DNA from: Mesorhizobium sp. Pch-S
GTDB lineage: Bacteria > Pseudomonadota > Alphaproteobacteria > Rhizobiales > Rhizobiaceae
Reading direction: 5' to 3'
Length of the DNA: 64,000 nt
Assembly: GCF_004136315.1 (NCBI RefSeq)
Contig: NZ_CP029562.1
Span: forward strand, 6,347,501 to 6,411,500
Part shown: positions 37,228 to 45,793 of the stretch, one piece after another
How positions within the stretch are numbered: the stretch's first letter is position 1
Layout of the letters: each line of letters opens with the position of its first letter
Position numbers and translations under genes: made by a program
The notes under the pieces: generated by a model
What the model saw: the letters and a program-made list of their open reading frames with translations, nothing else
What the model was told of the DNA's origin: nothing
Database searches by the model: none

Positions 37228-37346
37228 TCAGCAGGGCAGCGACAGGCGCGCGCCTTCTCACATTTCCAGCGGGAACGGCCTCATGAACCGGGCCCGCCTT
37301 CATCAGCCAGCGTGACGCCAGCCAGACAGCCGAACGGAGAATTCCC

Positions 37347-37631
37347 ATGTCGACCAGCAATGCCGACGTCACCACCGAACATGCCAGCCGCTATCTGCAG
37401 CAGCTCTGCAAGCATTGGGCACATAAGTTTCCAGTCACCTTCGATCCGAACCATGGTGAAATCGAGCTGACGATCGGCAAGACCGTGATGGATGCCGAAG
37501 CGACTGCACTGCGCATCGGGCTGACGGCAAGCGATGCCACCCAGCTGGAACAGCTCGAGCGTGTCGTGGAAGACCACATCAAGCGCTTTGCCTTCCGCGA
37601 AGAACTGGTCTTCAAATGGGTGGCGGCTTAA
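37347..37631 (+). CDS. DUF2218 family protein
   Basis: A protein of 94 residues with the DUF2218 pattern: HASRYLQQLCKHWAHKFPV near the N-terminus, GEIELTIGKTVMDA in the middle, and DHIKRFAFREELVFKW at the end. Function unknown; family members are sometimes near iron-uptake genes, but none is here. It lies 119 bases after gloA and may be read from the same transcript. Confidence 0.88.
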   Translation: MSTSNADVTTEHASRYLQQLCKHWAHKFPVTFDPNHGEIELTIGKTVMDAEATALRIGLTASDATQLEQLERVVEDHIKRFAFREELVFKWVAA

Positions 37632-37638
37632 GCGCAGA

Positions 37639-38178
37639 TCAGCGCTGGCCGATCATTTCCGCCAGCGCAAGAACACTGCGCCAGTTGCGCATCGTGCCGG
37701 GCACTTTGAGCGTGCGCGGCAGGATTTCGGCGAATTTCGATTTGCCCAGGCCATCCGGCGCGTGCAGGTAGAGGACATCGCCCTTGACCTCGAAACGCTC
37801 CGGGCCGGTGCATTTCTCGGCGAGCCTGCCGGTCTCCTCCGATGTCGGCTCGCGTTCCAGCACCATTGCATGCAACTTCGTCGGGTCGTCCACGATCTCG
37901 GGATAAGGGTTGTCCGTCACCAGCCGCGCGAACCAGGCCGCATCCCGCACCAGAATGCGGGAATGAAAACCCCAACGCTTATCGAACGCATCTTGCAGTG
38001 TCTTCGTCAGCACGGTGACATCGGTCTGCGCCGCGCAAAACACCACATTGCCGCTCTGCACGTAGCTCGCCACGTCGGCAAAGCCGAGTTCCTCGAAAAA
38101 GGCACGCAGCTCCGCCATCTTCACGATGCGATTGCCGCCGACATTGATGCCGGAAAACAGCGCAACGAACCCGTTCAT
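37639..38178 (-). CDS. DUF1697 family protein
   Basis: A protein of 179 residues. The start FVALFSGINVGGNRIVKM, the segment DVASYVQSGNVVF and the C-terminal TMRNWRSVLALAEM are diagnostic of DUF1697, a family of unknown function. The start codon overlaps the ilvA stop by four bases on the same strand (ATGA), so it is translated with ilvA. It is convergent with the DUF2218 gene. Confidence 0.92.
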   Translation of the reverse strand: MNGFVALFSGINVGGNRIVKMAELRAFFEELGFADVASYVQSGNVVFCAAQTDVTVLTKTLQDAFDKRWGFHSRILVRDAAWFARLVTDNPYPEIVDDPTKLHAMVLEREPTSEETGRLAEKCTGPERFEVKGDVLYLHAPDGLGKSKFAEILPRTLKVPGTMRNWRSVLALAEMIGQR

Positions 38179-39431
38179 ATGATGAAACCCGCCAAGGTCT
38201 CATTGTCGGTGATGTCCTGATACTGCACGCCGTGCGTGGCGAAATTGGCGGTGAGCAGATCGAAGTTACGACGGTCCTTGGTTTCGATGCCGATCAGCAC
38301 CGATCCGAAATTGCGCGCCGATTTCTTCAGGTATTCAAAGCGGGCGATGTCGTCGTCCGGACCGAGCATCTCGAGGAAATCGCGCAGTGCGCCAGGCCGC
38401 TGCGGGAAGCGGATGATGAAATATTTCTTCAATCCCTCGAAACGCAGCGCCCGCTCCTTGACGTCAGGCAGGCGTTCGAAATCGAAATTGCCACCCGATA
38501 CGACGGCGACGATGGTCTTGCCCCTGATCTCCTTGCGCGGAAAATCCTTGAGCGCATCGATGGCAAGTGCACCAGCGGGCTCGAGCACGACGCCTTCGAC
38601 ATTCAGCATCTCGATCATGGTGGCGCAGAGCCGGTTCTCCGGCACCAGCCGCACATCGTCCCGGGAATAGCCCTTCAGATGGCGGAACGGCTCGCGACCG
38701 ATCTCGGCAACGGCAGCGCCATCGACAAAATTGTCGACCCTTGCAAGCTTCACACGCTTGTCGGAGGCGAGGCTTTCCCTGAGACTCGGCGCGCCGGCAG
38801 GTTCGCAGAAAACGAAACGCGGCGCCCTGCCTTCTTGAGTGAAATAGTGTGAGACGCCGGCCGAAAGCCCGCCACCACCGACCGGCAGCATGATGATATC
38901 GGGCAGCCGCGCCCCCGGCATCTGGTCGGCGATCTCATAAGCCACCGTAGCCTGCCCCTCGATGATATCCCTGTGGTCGAACGGCGGCACCATATGCGCA
39001 CCGCTCTGCTCGGTGAATTCAAAGGCGGCGCGATAGCATTCGTCGAAAAAGTCGCCGACCAATCTGATCTCGACGAATTCAGCGCCGAACAACCGTGTCT
39101 TGTCGATCTTCTGCTGGGGCGTCGTCACCGGCATGAAGACGACCCCCTTGCGGCCGAAATGCCGACAGACGAAGGCGAAACCCTGCGCGTGGTTGCCGGC
39201 CGACGCGCAGACGAAGAGCTCGGCTTCGTTGCCTTCCGCCAATGCCTTGCGGAAGAAATTGAAGGCGCCCCTGATCTTGTAGGAACGCACCGGCGTCAGA
39301 TCCTCGCGCTTCAAAAGCACGCGCGCGCCATATTTGCGCGACAGGTAGTCATTCTCCTGCAAAGGCGTCTCAGGAAAGATCTGCCGCACCGCCGCTGCTG
39401 CATTGGCGACCCGGTCGGTAAAACTGGTCAT
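38175..39431 (-). CDS. ilvA: threonine ammonia-lyase
   Basis: A PLP enzyme of 418 residues that deaminates threonine to 2-oxobutanoate, the first step of isoleucine synthesis. The cofactor lysine is in VRSYKIRGAFNF, the Gly-rich phosphate loop is PVGGGGLSAG, and SAGNHAQGFAF binds substrate. A single ACT-like regulatory region follows (about residues 330-415, EGLKKYFIIRFPQRPGALRDF). That length fits the isoleucine-sensitive, short biosynthetic form. ATG 39431 begins the conserved N-terminus; ATG 39476 is an unlikely longer start. Confidence 0.95.
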   Translation of the reverse strand: MTSFTDRVANAAAAVRQIFPETPLQENDYLSRKYGARVLLKREDLTPVRSYKIRGAFNFFRKALAEGNEAELFVCASAGNHAQGFAFVCRHFGRKGVVFMPVTTPQQKIDKTRLFGAEFVEIRLVGDFFDECYRAAFEFTEQSGAHMVPPFDHRDIIEGQATVAYEIADQMPGARLPDIIMLPVGGGGLSAGVSHYFTQEGRAPRFVFCEPAGAPSLRESLASDKRVKLARVDNFVDGAAVAEIGREPFRHLKGYSRDDVRLVPENRLCATMIEMLNVEGVVLEPAGALAIDALKDFPRKEIRGKTIVAVVSGGNFDFERLPDVKERALRFEGLKKYFIIRFPQRPGALRDFLEMLGPDDDIARFEYLKKSARNFGSVLIGIETKDRRNFDLLTANFATHGVQYQDITDNETLAGFII

Positions 39432-39629
39432 GAGGCAAGTCCTTGTAGAAATTACAGCAATCGTTCCTGCCGCCATTTTGGCTTTGGCGCAACACCCCGG
39501 CCTCGACAGACACCCCGCAATGTGGTTTTCGCAGCTGCCGACTTACTTTAGCCGCACTTGGCTTGTCGGGAGACTGCTTTCAAAAGACAAGAACCGGCGG
39601 GAGTCGGATTTAGCAGGGCTGGACGTATC

Positions 39630-40705
39630 GTGCGTTTGAAAAGGTTCCTGATCGTTGCGATGACACTTGTTGCCGCCGGCTGCGCCAGCCAGGGGCCGCA
39701 GGAAGTGCTGGGCAGCGCCATGGTGACGGCGTCGGTTTCCGACATCGTCGGCAACCATGCGATCTTCATCACCACAACCCGCAAGCGCTCCGACGACCCC
39801 AATCAGGGCTTTGACGGTGACCGTTCGTCGACACTGAACTACGCCCGCGTCAACGTCACCGTGCCGAAGGCGCACCAGGTCGGCCAGATCGAACGCAAGA
39901 GCCGCGGCAATTCCGATGATCCGTCGAAATATTTCATGGCCTCGCAGATGGTCGGCTATGACACCGAGCCGAAATTCGAAGCTGCGTTGAATGCCGATAT
40001 CGCCGCCCGCGGCGGCCGTGCCATGGTGTTCGTGCACGGATATAACACCTCGTTCGACAATGCGGTCTACCGGCTGACTCAGATCGTCAACGATTCCGGC
40101 TATCCCGGCACGCCGGTACTGTTCTCCTGGGCATCCGGCGCCTCGACCACCGGTTACGTCTACGATCGCGAGAGCGCCAGCGTCGCCCGCGACCAGCTCG
40201 AGGTCACGCTGCGCACCCTGGCCCGTTCGGGCGCACGCCGCATCGACATCGTGGCGCACTCCATGGGCACATGGGTAACGATGGAAGCCTTGCGTCAGCT
40301 GGCCATCACCGGTGACCGCAACCTGAGCGGCAAGCTGGGTGACGTGGTGCTGGCCTCACCGGACATCGACGTCGACGTGTTCAAAAGCCAGATGCGTCGC
40401 TACGGCAAACCCGACAAGCCGTTCATCGTGCTTCTGTCAGACGACGATCGTGCGCTGCGGCTCTCCGGCATCCTCGCCGGCTCGCGCCCGCGTCTCGGTG
40501 ACTACAGGACGCCGCTGAACTTGCCGACTACGGTGTGACCGTGGTGGACCTGTCGTCCAAGTCAGGTACGGACTCGTTCAATCACAACAAGTTCGCCGAC
40601 AATCCCGAGATGGTCAAACTGCTCGGCCAGCGACTGCGCGAAGACGACGGCTACGCCAATGACCGTACCGTCACGGACCGCATCAAACAGCTGGGCATGA
40701 TGTAA
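39630..40705 (+). CDS. DUF900-type alpha/beta hydrolase lipoprotein, frameshifted copy 1
   Basis: The GTG at 39630 gives VRLKRFLIVAMTLVAAGC, a lipoprotein signal whose lipobox cysteine follows VAAG and which aligns with the start of the downstream copy. The alpha/beta hydrolase domain has FVHGYNTSFDNAVYRLTQ and the nucleophile elbow AHSMGTW. Near 40506-40509 the frame is lost: the reading frame ends at 40538 with an unrelated tail. The adjacent frame continues LADYGVTVVDLSSKSGTDSF to a stop at 40705, matching copy 2. Adding one G near 40508 restores about 358 residues. Confidence 0.82.
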
Positions 40706-40799
40706 ATCACGGCTCAAATAATCTGGACTGGGGCAGCTCCAGCCTCTATTCGAGATCGAAGGCGCCACGCTCGGGCGCGAAGGCATCAGGATCGGCTTC

Positions 40800-41963
40800 A
40801 TGCGCTGGAAGGCATTGTTCGTCGTCGCCATCGCGCTCTCGGCCACCGGCTGCGCCGGTTCCAATACGCACGACCTGCTCAACAGGACCGCGATCGAAGC
40901 ACCCGCTTCGGCGATCGCCGCCACCCACGACATCTATGTCGCAACCACGCGTGAGGCAGCGAAAACCGAGCCACGCCAGGTGTTTGCCAGCGAGCGCTCG
41001 CTGCGCACGCAATATGCGCGCATCGACGTATCAGTGCCCAAGATCCACCAGGTGGGCCAGATCGAACGGGCCAAGGGTCGTGCTGACAGCAATCCGGCCA
41101 AGCACTTCACCGCCACCCGCGCCACACTCTACGGCAACGCCAAGGAATTCGAACAGGCGGTCGGCGCCGACATCGCCCGCAGCGACGGACGCGTGCTGGT
41201 GTTCGTGCATGGCTATAACAATGGTTTTGATGACGGTGTCTACCGCCTGACCCAAATCGTGCAGGATACCAACTATCCCGGCACGCCTGTGCTGTTCTCC
41301 TGGGCTTCGTCCGGCAAGACCACCGGCTACATCTACGACAAGGAAAGCGCCAACGCCGCTCGCGACGATCTCGAGGCGACATTGCGATTGCTGGCCAAGA
41401 CCAAAGCCAAGAGCATCGACATCATCGCCCATTCCATGGGCAACTGGGTGGCTATGGAGGCCTTGCGGCAACTGGCTATCACCGGAGACCGCGACCTTTC
41501 CGGCAAGCTCGGCTATGTCGTGCTCGCCTCCCCGGACATCGATGTCGACGTCTTCAAGAAGCAGATGATGCGCTACGGCAAACCAGACCGGCCCTTCACC
41601 GTGCTCCTGTCGGCAGATGACCGCGCGCTGCAGCTTTCGACTTTCATCTCCGGCGCCAAACCGCGTGTCGGCGACTACGGCAATGCTTCCGATCTCGCGC
41701 AATACGGCGTCACCGTCGTCGACCTGACCAAGACCGAGAGCGGCGACAGGCTGAACCACGCGAAGTTCGCCGACAACCCGCTCCTGGTGCAGTTGCTCGG
41801 CAAGCAGTTGCGGACCCCGGCTGCCCTTGCTGCGGCCGAGCCCGGTGGCAACCAGCCGATCGAACAGCTTGGCACCGGTCTTGGCCAGGCCGTCGGGTCC
41901 GTGGCACAGATCGTCATCACCACGCCATTCAAGGTGTTGACGGTGGTCACCGGCGGAGAATAG
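40800..41963 (+). CDS. DUF900-type alpha/beta hydrolase lipoprotein, copy 2
   Basis: A protein of 387 residues with the lipoprotein signal MRWKALFVVAIALSATGC (lipobox SATGC), so probably anchored in the periplasm. The hydrolase domain (about 60-330) includes FVHGYNNGFDDGVYRLTQ, the nucleophile motif AHSMGNW and the PDIDVDVFKKQM segment. Substrate unknown; the family is DUF900. It is a close paralogue of the preceding gene over the whole hydrolase domain, with a longer C-terminal tail (about 50 residues), so a tandem duplication is evident. The intergenic gap is 94 bases. Confidence 0.92.
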   Translation: MRWKALFVVAIALSATGCAGSNTHDLLNRTAIEAPASAIAATHDIYVATTREAAKTEPRQVFASERSLRTQYARIDVSVPKIHQVGQIERAKGRADSNPAKHFTATRATLYGNAKEFEQAVGADIARSDGRVLVFVHGYNNGFDDGVYRLTQIVQDTNYPGTPVLFSWASSGKTTGYIYDKESANAARDDLEATLRLLAKTKAKSIDIIAHSMGNWVAMEALRQLAITGDRDLSGKLGYVVLASPDIDVDVFKKQMMRYGKPDRPFTVLLSADDRALQLSTFISGAKPRVGDYGNASDLAQYGVTVVDLTKTESGDRLNHAKFADNPLLVQLLGKQLRTPAALAAAEPGGNQPIEQLGTGLGQAVGSVAQIVITTPFKVLTVVTGGE

Positions 41964-42028
41964 CGCCTGAAAGCAACGCGCACCGTGCGCCGCTCCTCCC
42001 GCATGGATGTCATTGGGATTTCATTGCC

Positions 42029-42670
42029 ATGTCCATGGAGCTTCACTTCCTCGATGCACGCGGCGCGCTCACGCATCACCGCGACTGGCTTCGCGGCAGC
42101 TTGCTGGAGACACATGCGAAAGCAGCAGCGTTGATGGCTATCCAGCCTCTGGACGTCATCGTGCAGACCGGAAGCTGGGTCGTCCCCGAAAAGGGACATA
42201 TGGGGTATGCGCCAAGACCCGGCGTCATCTTCGTGACGGTCGACCCGGACAATCCGGCATTGCAAGCCAATGCAGAGGCATCGCTTGAGCGGATGTTTGC
42301 GCATGAGCTTCATCACGCCGCCCGCTGGGACGGGCCAGGCTATGGTTCATCTCTCGGGGAAGCGCTCATCTCGGAGGGGCTTGCCGGACATTTTGCCCAG
42401 GAACTCTATGGGGAGCCGCTTGAGCCCTGGGAGTCGCTGCCGATGAACGAAGTCCGGCCCCACCTTGGTCTGGCGGAGCAAGAATGGGACAAGACGGACT
42501 ACAACCACGAAGCATGGTTCTTCGGCACGGCTGACCGGCCTGGCTGGTCGGGATATGCGCTGGGGTTCCGGCTGGTGGAACGTTTCCTGTCCGAGCATCC
42601 CGACAGCCTGGCATCAAAGCTGGTCAATACGGATGCACGCGCGTTCCGCTCTCTGCTCAGCCTGCTGTAG
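42029..42670 (+). CDS. DUF2268 putative zinc-dependent protease
   Basis: A protein of 213 residues. A zinc-protease motif HELHH (MFAHELHHAARWDG) is present near residue 92, and downstream SEGLAGHFAQELYG supplies a likely third ligand region (EGLAGHF). This is the DUF2268 pattern (predicted Zn-dependent protease). No signal peptide is seen, so it should be cytosolic. Substrate unknown. It follows the lipoprotein hydrolases by 65 bases on the same strand. Confidence 0.85.
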   Translation: MSMELHFLDARGALTHHRDWLRGSLLETHAKAAALMAIQPLDVIVQTGSWVVPEKGHMGYAPRPGVIFVTVDPDNPALQANAEASLERMFAHELHHAARWDGPGYGSSLGEALISEGLAGHFAQELYGEPLEPWESLPMNEVRPHLGLAEQEWDKTDYNHEAWFFGTADRPGWSGYALGFRLVERFLSEHPDSLASKLVNTDARAFRSLLSLL

Positions 42671-42830
42671 CAAAAGACAGGTGTTCCCGCTCGGCAACGA
42701 CAGCCGTCACCCAACGGAACACGCAGCGCACCGAGTTTCGACGAAGCCGTCGCGGTTCACCATGTCATTTCTGCGATAGAGAACGCTGCAGAAAGCGGAG
42801 AAGGCGTGGTGCTGAATTGACAGGATCTAT

Positions 42831-44639
42831 TCACACGAACAGGTCTACCTTCTCGAAGGTCCTGACGTCGACCAGCCCGACATCCGAGATGCGCAGTTCC
42901 GGGATCACCACCAGTGCCAGAAGCGAGTGCTGCATGTAGGCGTTGTTCAGCGAACAGCCCATCTTGCGCATCGCTTCGGTCAGTTTCTCGGCCTTGGCGG
43001 CTACGATCTCGGCGCGCTCATCGGACATCAGGCCGGCGATCGGCATTTCGACCAGCGCCAGTTCCTTGCCCTTCGAGTAGAGCACCACACCACCTCCGAC
43101 CTCGGCGAGCCGGTTGGCGGCGAGCGCCATATCCTGCTTGTTGGTGCCGACGACGATGATGTGATGGCTGTCATGCGCCACCGATGAAGCCATCGCGCAG
43201 TCCTCGACGTAACCGAAGCCCGACACGAAGGCGTTGGTGACGCCACCAGTGCCGCGATGGCGCTCGACCAGCGCGATCTGGCAAACATCGCCTGCCCGGT
43301 CGATGGCGACCAGGCCATCCTCGACCGCAAGGTCCGCCTCCAGCGCGCGGGTCGGCGCCTGGTTCTCGATGACGCCGATGACACGGGCGCGCACCTTGTT
43401 GGCGCCCTCCGGCGCCTTGATGTCGAAATCGGCAGCGGCAAGCTGCTTGCCGAGCTTCACCGTGTTCTTGGCGCTGGCGGGATAGTCATAGGCCGGAATA
43501 TCGGCCTCCAGCCTGCCGTTCGCCGCCAGCCGCACGCCACGGCCATAGACCTCGTCGATGGTCATCTCGGCGAGATTGGACACGATCAGGAAATCAGCCA
43601 GCCGTCCCGGTGCGATCGAGCCGATCTCGCGCTCCAGCCGGAAATGCTGGGCGGTGTTGATCGTCACCATCTGGATCGCCGTCACCGGCTTCAGGCCCTG
43701 TTGAATGGCGTGCCTGACGACGCGGTCCATGTGGCCGTCATTCACCAGCGTGCCGGAGTGGCTGTCGTCGGTGCACAGGATGAAGTTGCGCGGATCGATC
43801 CCCTGCTCCGTCACGGCCCTGATCTGTTCGGCGACATCGTACCAGGCGGAACCGAGCCTGAGCATCGCCTTCATGCCCTGGCGCACGCGGGCGATGGCGT
43901 CCTCGGCACGCGTGCCTTCGTGGTCGTCCTCCGGTCCACCGGCGACATAGCCGTGGAACGGCAGGCCGAGGTCCGGCGAAGCATAGTGGCCGCCCACGGT
44001 CTTGCCGGCCCTGACGGTGGCTGCAATCTCGCCCGACATGACCGGATTGTTGGCCGCCACGCCGGGAAAGTTCATGACTTCGCCCAGCCCGATGATGTTC
44101 TCCCAGGTCATCGCCTCGGCGACGTCGTCGACGGTAAGCACCGCGCCAGCATTTTCCAGCCCCGGCGCGGAAGGCACGCAAGACGGCATCTGGACATGCA
44201 CGTTGATCGGCATGGCCAGCGCCTCGTCATGCATCAGCCGCACCCCAGGCAAGCCAAGCACGTTGGCGATCTCGTGGGGGTCGATGAACATCGAGGTGGT
44301 GCCGTGCGGAATCACGGCCCGGCTGAATTCGGTGACGGTCACCATGCCGCTCTCGACATGCATATGCGCGTCGCACAGGCCGGGCACCAGATAACGCCCG
44401 CCAGCGTCGACCACCACGGTATCCGGCCCGATGGCGTGGGAAGCATCAGGACCGCAGTAAGCGAAACGACCACCAATCACCGCAATGTCGGTGCCGGCGA
44501 TAATCTCACCGGAGTGAACATTGACCCAGCGACCATTGCGCACCACCAGGTCGGCCGGCTTGCGTCCGGTGGCGACATCGACAAGCCGTGTCGCCATCTC
44601 GGTCCAGGGTTTGGGTCGGGGGAATGTTGCTGGAATCAC
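42831..44639 (-). CDS. ade: adenine deaminase
   Basis: About 602 residues. The enzyme deaminates adenine to hypoxanthine in purine salvage; cytoplasmic, metal-dependent amidohydrolase fold. Motifs: metal-binding DAHMHVESG, the FIDPHEIANVLG segment, CTDDSHSGTL metal Asp, and the C-terminal domain GFGYVEDCAMASSVAHDSHH with its second metal-binding cluster. I start at GTG 44639 because GGAAG precedes it at good spacing; ATG 44597 would remove 14 residues and has no ribosome-binding site. Confidence 0.93.
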   Translation of the reverse strand: MIPATFPRPKPWTEMATRLVDVATGRKPADLVVRNGRWVNVHSGEIIAGTDIAVIGGRFAYCGPDASHAIGPDTVVVDAGGRYLVPGLCDAHMHVESGMVTVTEFSRAVIPHGTTSMFIDPHEIANVLGLPGVRLMHDEALAMPINVHVQMPSCVPSAPGLENAGAVLTVDDVAEAMTWENIIGLGEVMNFPGVAANNPVMSGEIAATVRAGKTVGGHYASPDLGLPFHGYVAGGPEDDHEGTRAEDAIARVRQGMKAMLRLGSAWYDVAEQIRAVTEQGIDPRNFILCTDDSHSGTLVNDGHMDRVVRHAIQQGLKPVTAIQMVTINTAQHFRLEREIGSIAPGRLADFLIVSNLAEMTIDEVYGRGVRLAANGRLEADIPAYDYPASAKNTVKLGKQLAAADFDIKAPEGANKVRARVIGVIENQAPTRALEADLAVEDGLVAIDRAGDVCQIALVERHRGTGGVTNAFVSGFGYVEDCAMASSVAHDSHHIIVVGTNKQDMALAANRLAEVGGGVVLYSKGKELALVEMPIAGLMSDERAEIVAAKAEKLTEAMRKMGCSLNNAYMQHSLLALVVIPELRISDVGLVDVRTFEKVDLFV

Positions 44640-44814
44640 GTTTCGCTTCCGTCGATCGCACTGAATTTCCCACTCTGGCAAAACTGCCGGCGGGAAACCA
44701 GTTCGATGATGACAAGCTAACGGCTCATTTGAGTGCACGCCTCCGTCTCACACGACATCACGTCGAAAGGTTGCGTGAGACAGTGAGTCAGGAAATCACG
44801 CCAAAGAACTGAAG

Positions 44815-45609
44815 CTAAACTGCAAATTCAGTTGGCTTGCCTTTCTCCAGCACCTTCAGGCGGTCGGCAATACCCAAAGCCTTGAAGGCGTGGGCGAGTT
44901 GTTCCTGCGTTTCGGTGAAATGCTCCCAGCCCTCATTGTGTATGGCGACAATGGTCGCCTTCTCGAAGGCCGCGGCTGCTTCGATCGCATCATTGGCATC
45001 CATGGTGACATGGAAAGCACCACGCGGCTTGGCGGAGCCGGTGAACAGCACTGCCAGGCGCACGTCGAAGCGCCGGGCGACTTCCGCAACGCCTTCGAAC
45101 CAGACAGTGTCGCCGGAAACATAGATGCTCGGTCCCTTCTCATCGCCGAACGAGATGACGAAGCCGATGACATCGCCACTGATCGGCTCGAAACCGTGCG
45201 GGCCGTGCCGAGCGGGAGCGGCCGTGATCACCAGCCGCTTCCCCTGCGGGGTCTGGATGTCCACGCTCTGCCAGGGTTCGAGACCTTCGGCGAGATTTCC
45301 CAGGCGCTCGGCCCCCACCTTGGTCGTCAGCACGCGGCCAGCTTTCGGCAGGAAGGCGCGACCTGCATGATCGAGATTGTCGAAATGCTGGTCGTGGCTG
45401 AGAAGAACGGCATCGATGGGCGGCAGCTGATCCGGTCCAAGCGCCGGACCGGTCAGTTTCACCAGGCGCACCCCGCCATCATAGGCCTGCGGCGTGTCGA
45501 ATGCCGGATCGGTGAGGAGATTGAGACCGCCGATGTTGATCAGGGCGGTCGGACCGCCGATCAGTGTTGCGGTGAGGTTTGCAGACAAGTCATCAGGTCC
45601 GTTCGTCAT
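44815..45609 (-). CDS. metallo-beta-lactamase-fold hydrolase (UlaG-like)
   Basis: A protein of 264 residues. The MBL zinc motif appears as LLSHDQHFDNLDHAGRAF, a variant (S-H-D-Q-H-F-D) of HxHxDH found in the UlaG-like subgroup. Other ligand regions are APARHGPHG, YVSGDTVWF and NEGWEHF. No signal peptide. Substrate unknown. The ATG at 45609 is preceded by GGAGCG. Divergent from the DctB-like histidine kinase gene. Confidence 0.88.
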   Translation of the reverse strand: MTNGPDDLSANLTATLIGGPTALINIGGLNLLTDPAFDTPQAYDGGVRLVKLTGPALGPDQLPPIDAVLLSHDQHFDNLDHAGRAFLPKAGRVLTTKVGAERLGNLAEGLEPWQSVDIQTPQGKRLVITAAPARHGPHGFEPISGDVIGFVISFGDEKGPSIYVSGDTVWFEGVAEVARRFDVRLAVLFTGSAKPRGAFHVTMDANDAIEAAAAFEKATIVAIHNEGWEHFTETQEQLAHAFKALGIADRLKVLEKGKPTEFAV

Positions 45610-45793
45610 GGCACGCTCCGTTGTCCTGGCATCCACAGGGATTTGGATATCGGAACTGCCGATCGATCATCCAATGCCTTTGCGGGAACAGCGGGTGTGC
45701 CGAAATGCGCCCGCGACAACTTCTCGTCTCACGGTCTACCGATCCGTTGTACAAGACGGCACGCCGGCTATACTGCTTGCGGGTCAACCGGCG

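Noticed and set aside
44588..44812. A 74-codon plus-strand frame over the adenine deaminase start.
   Set aside because: It is antisense to the deaminase N-terminus with no homology or ribosome-binding site.
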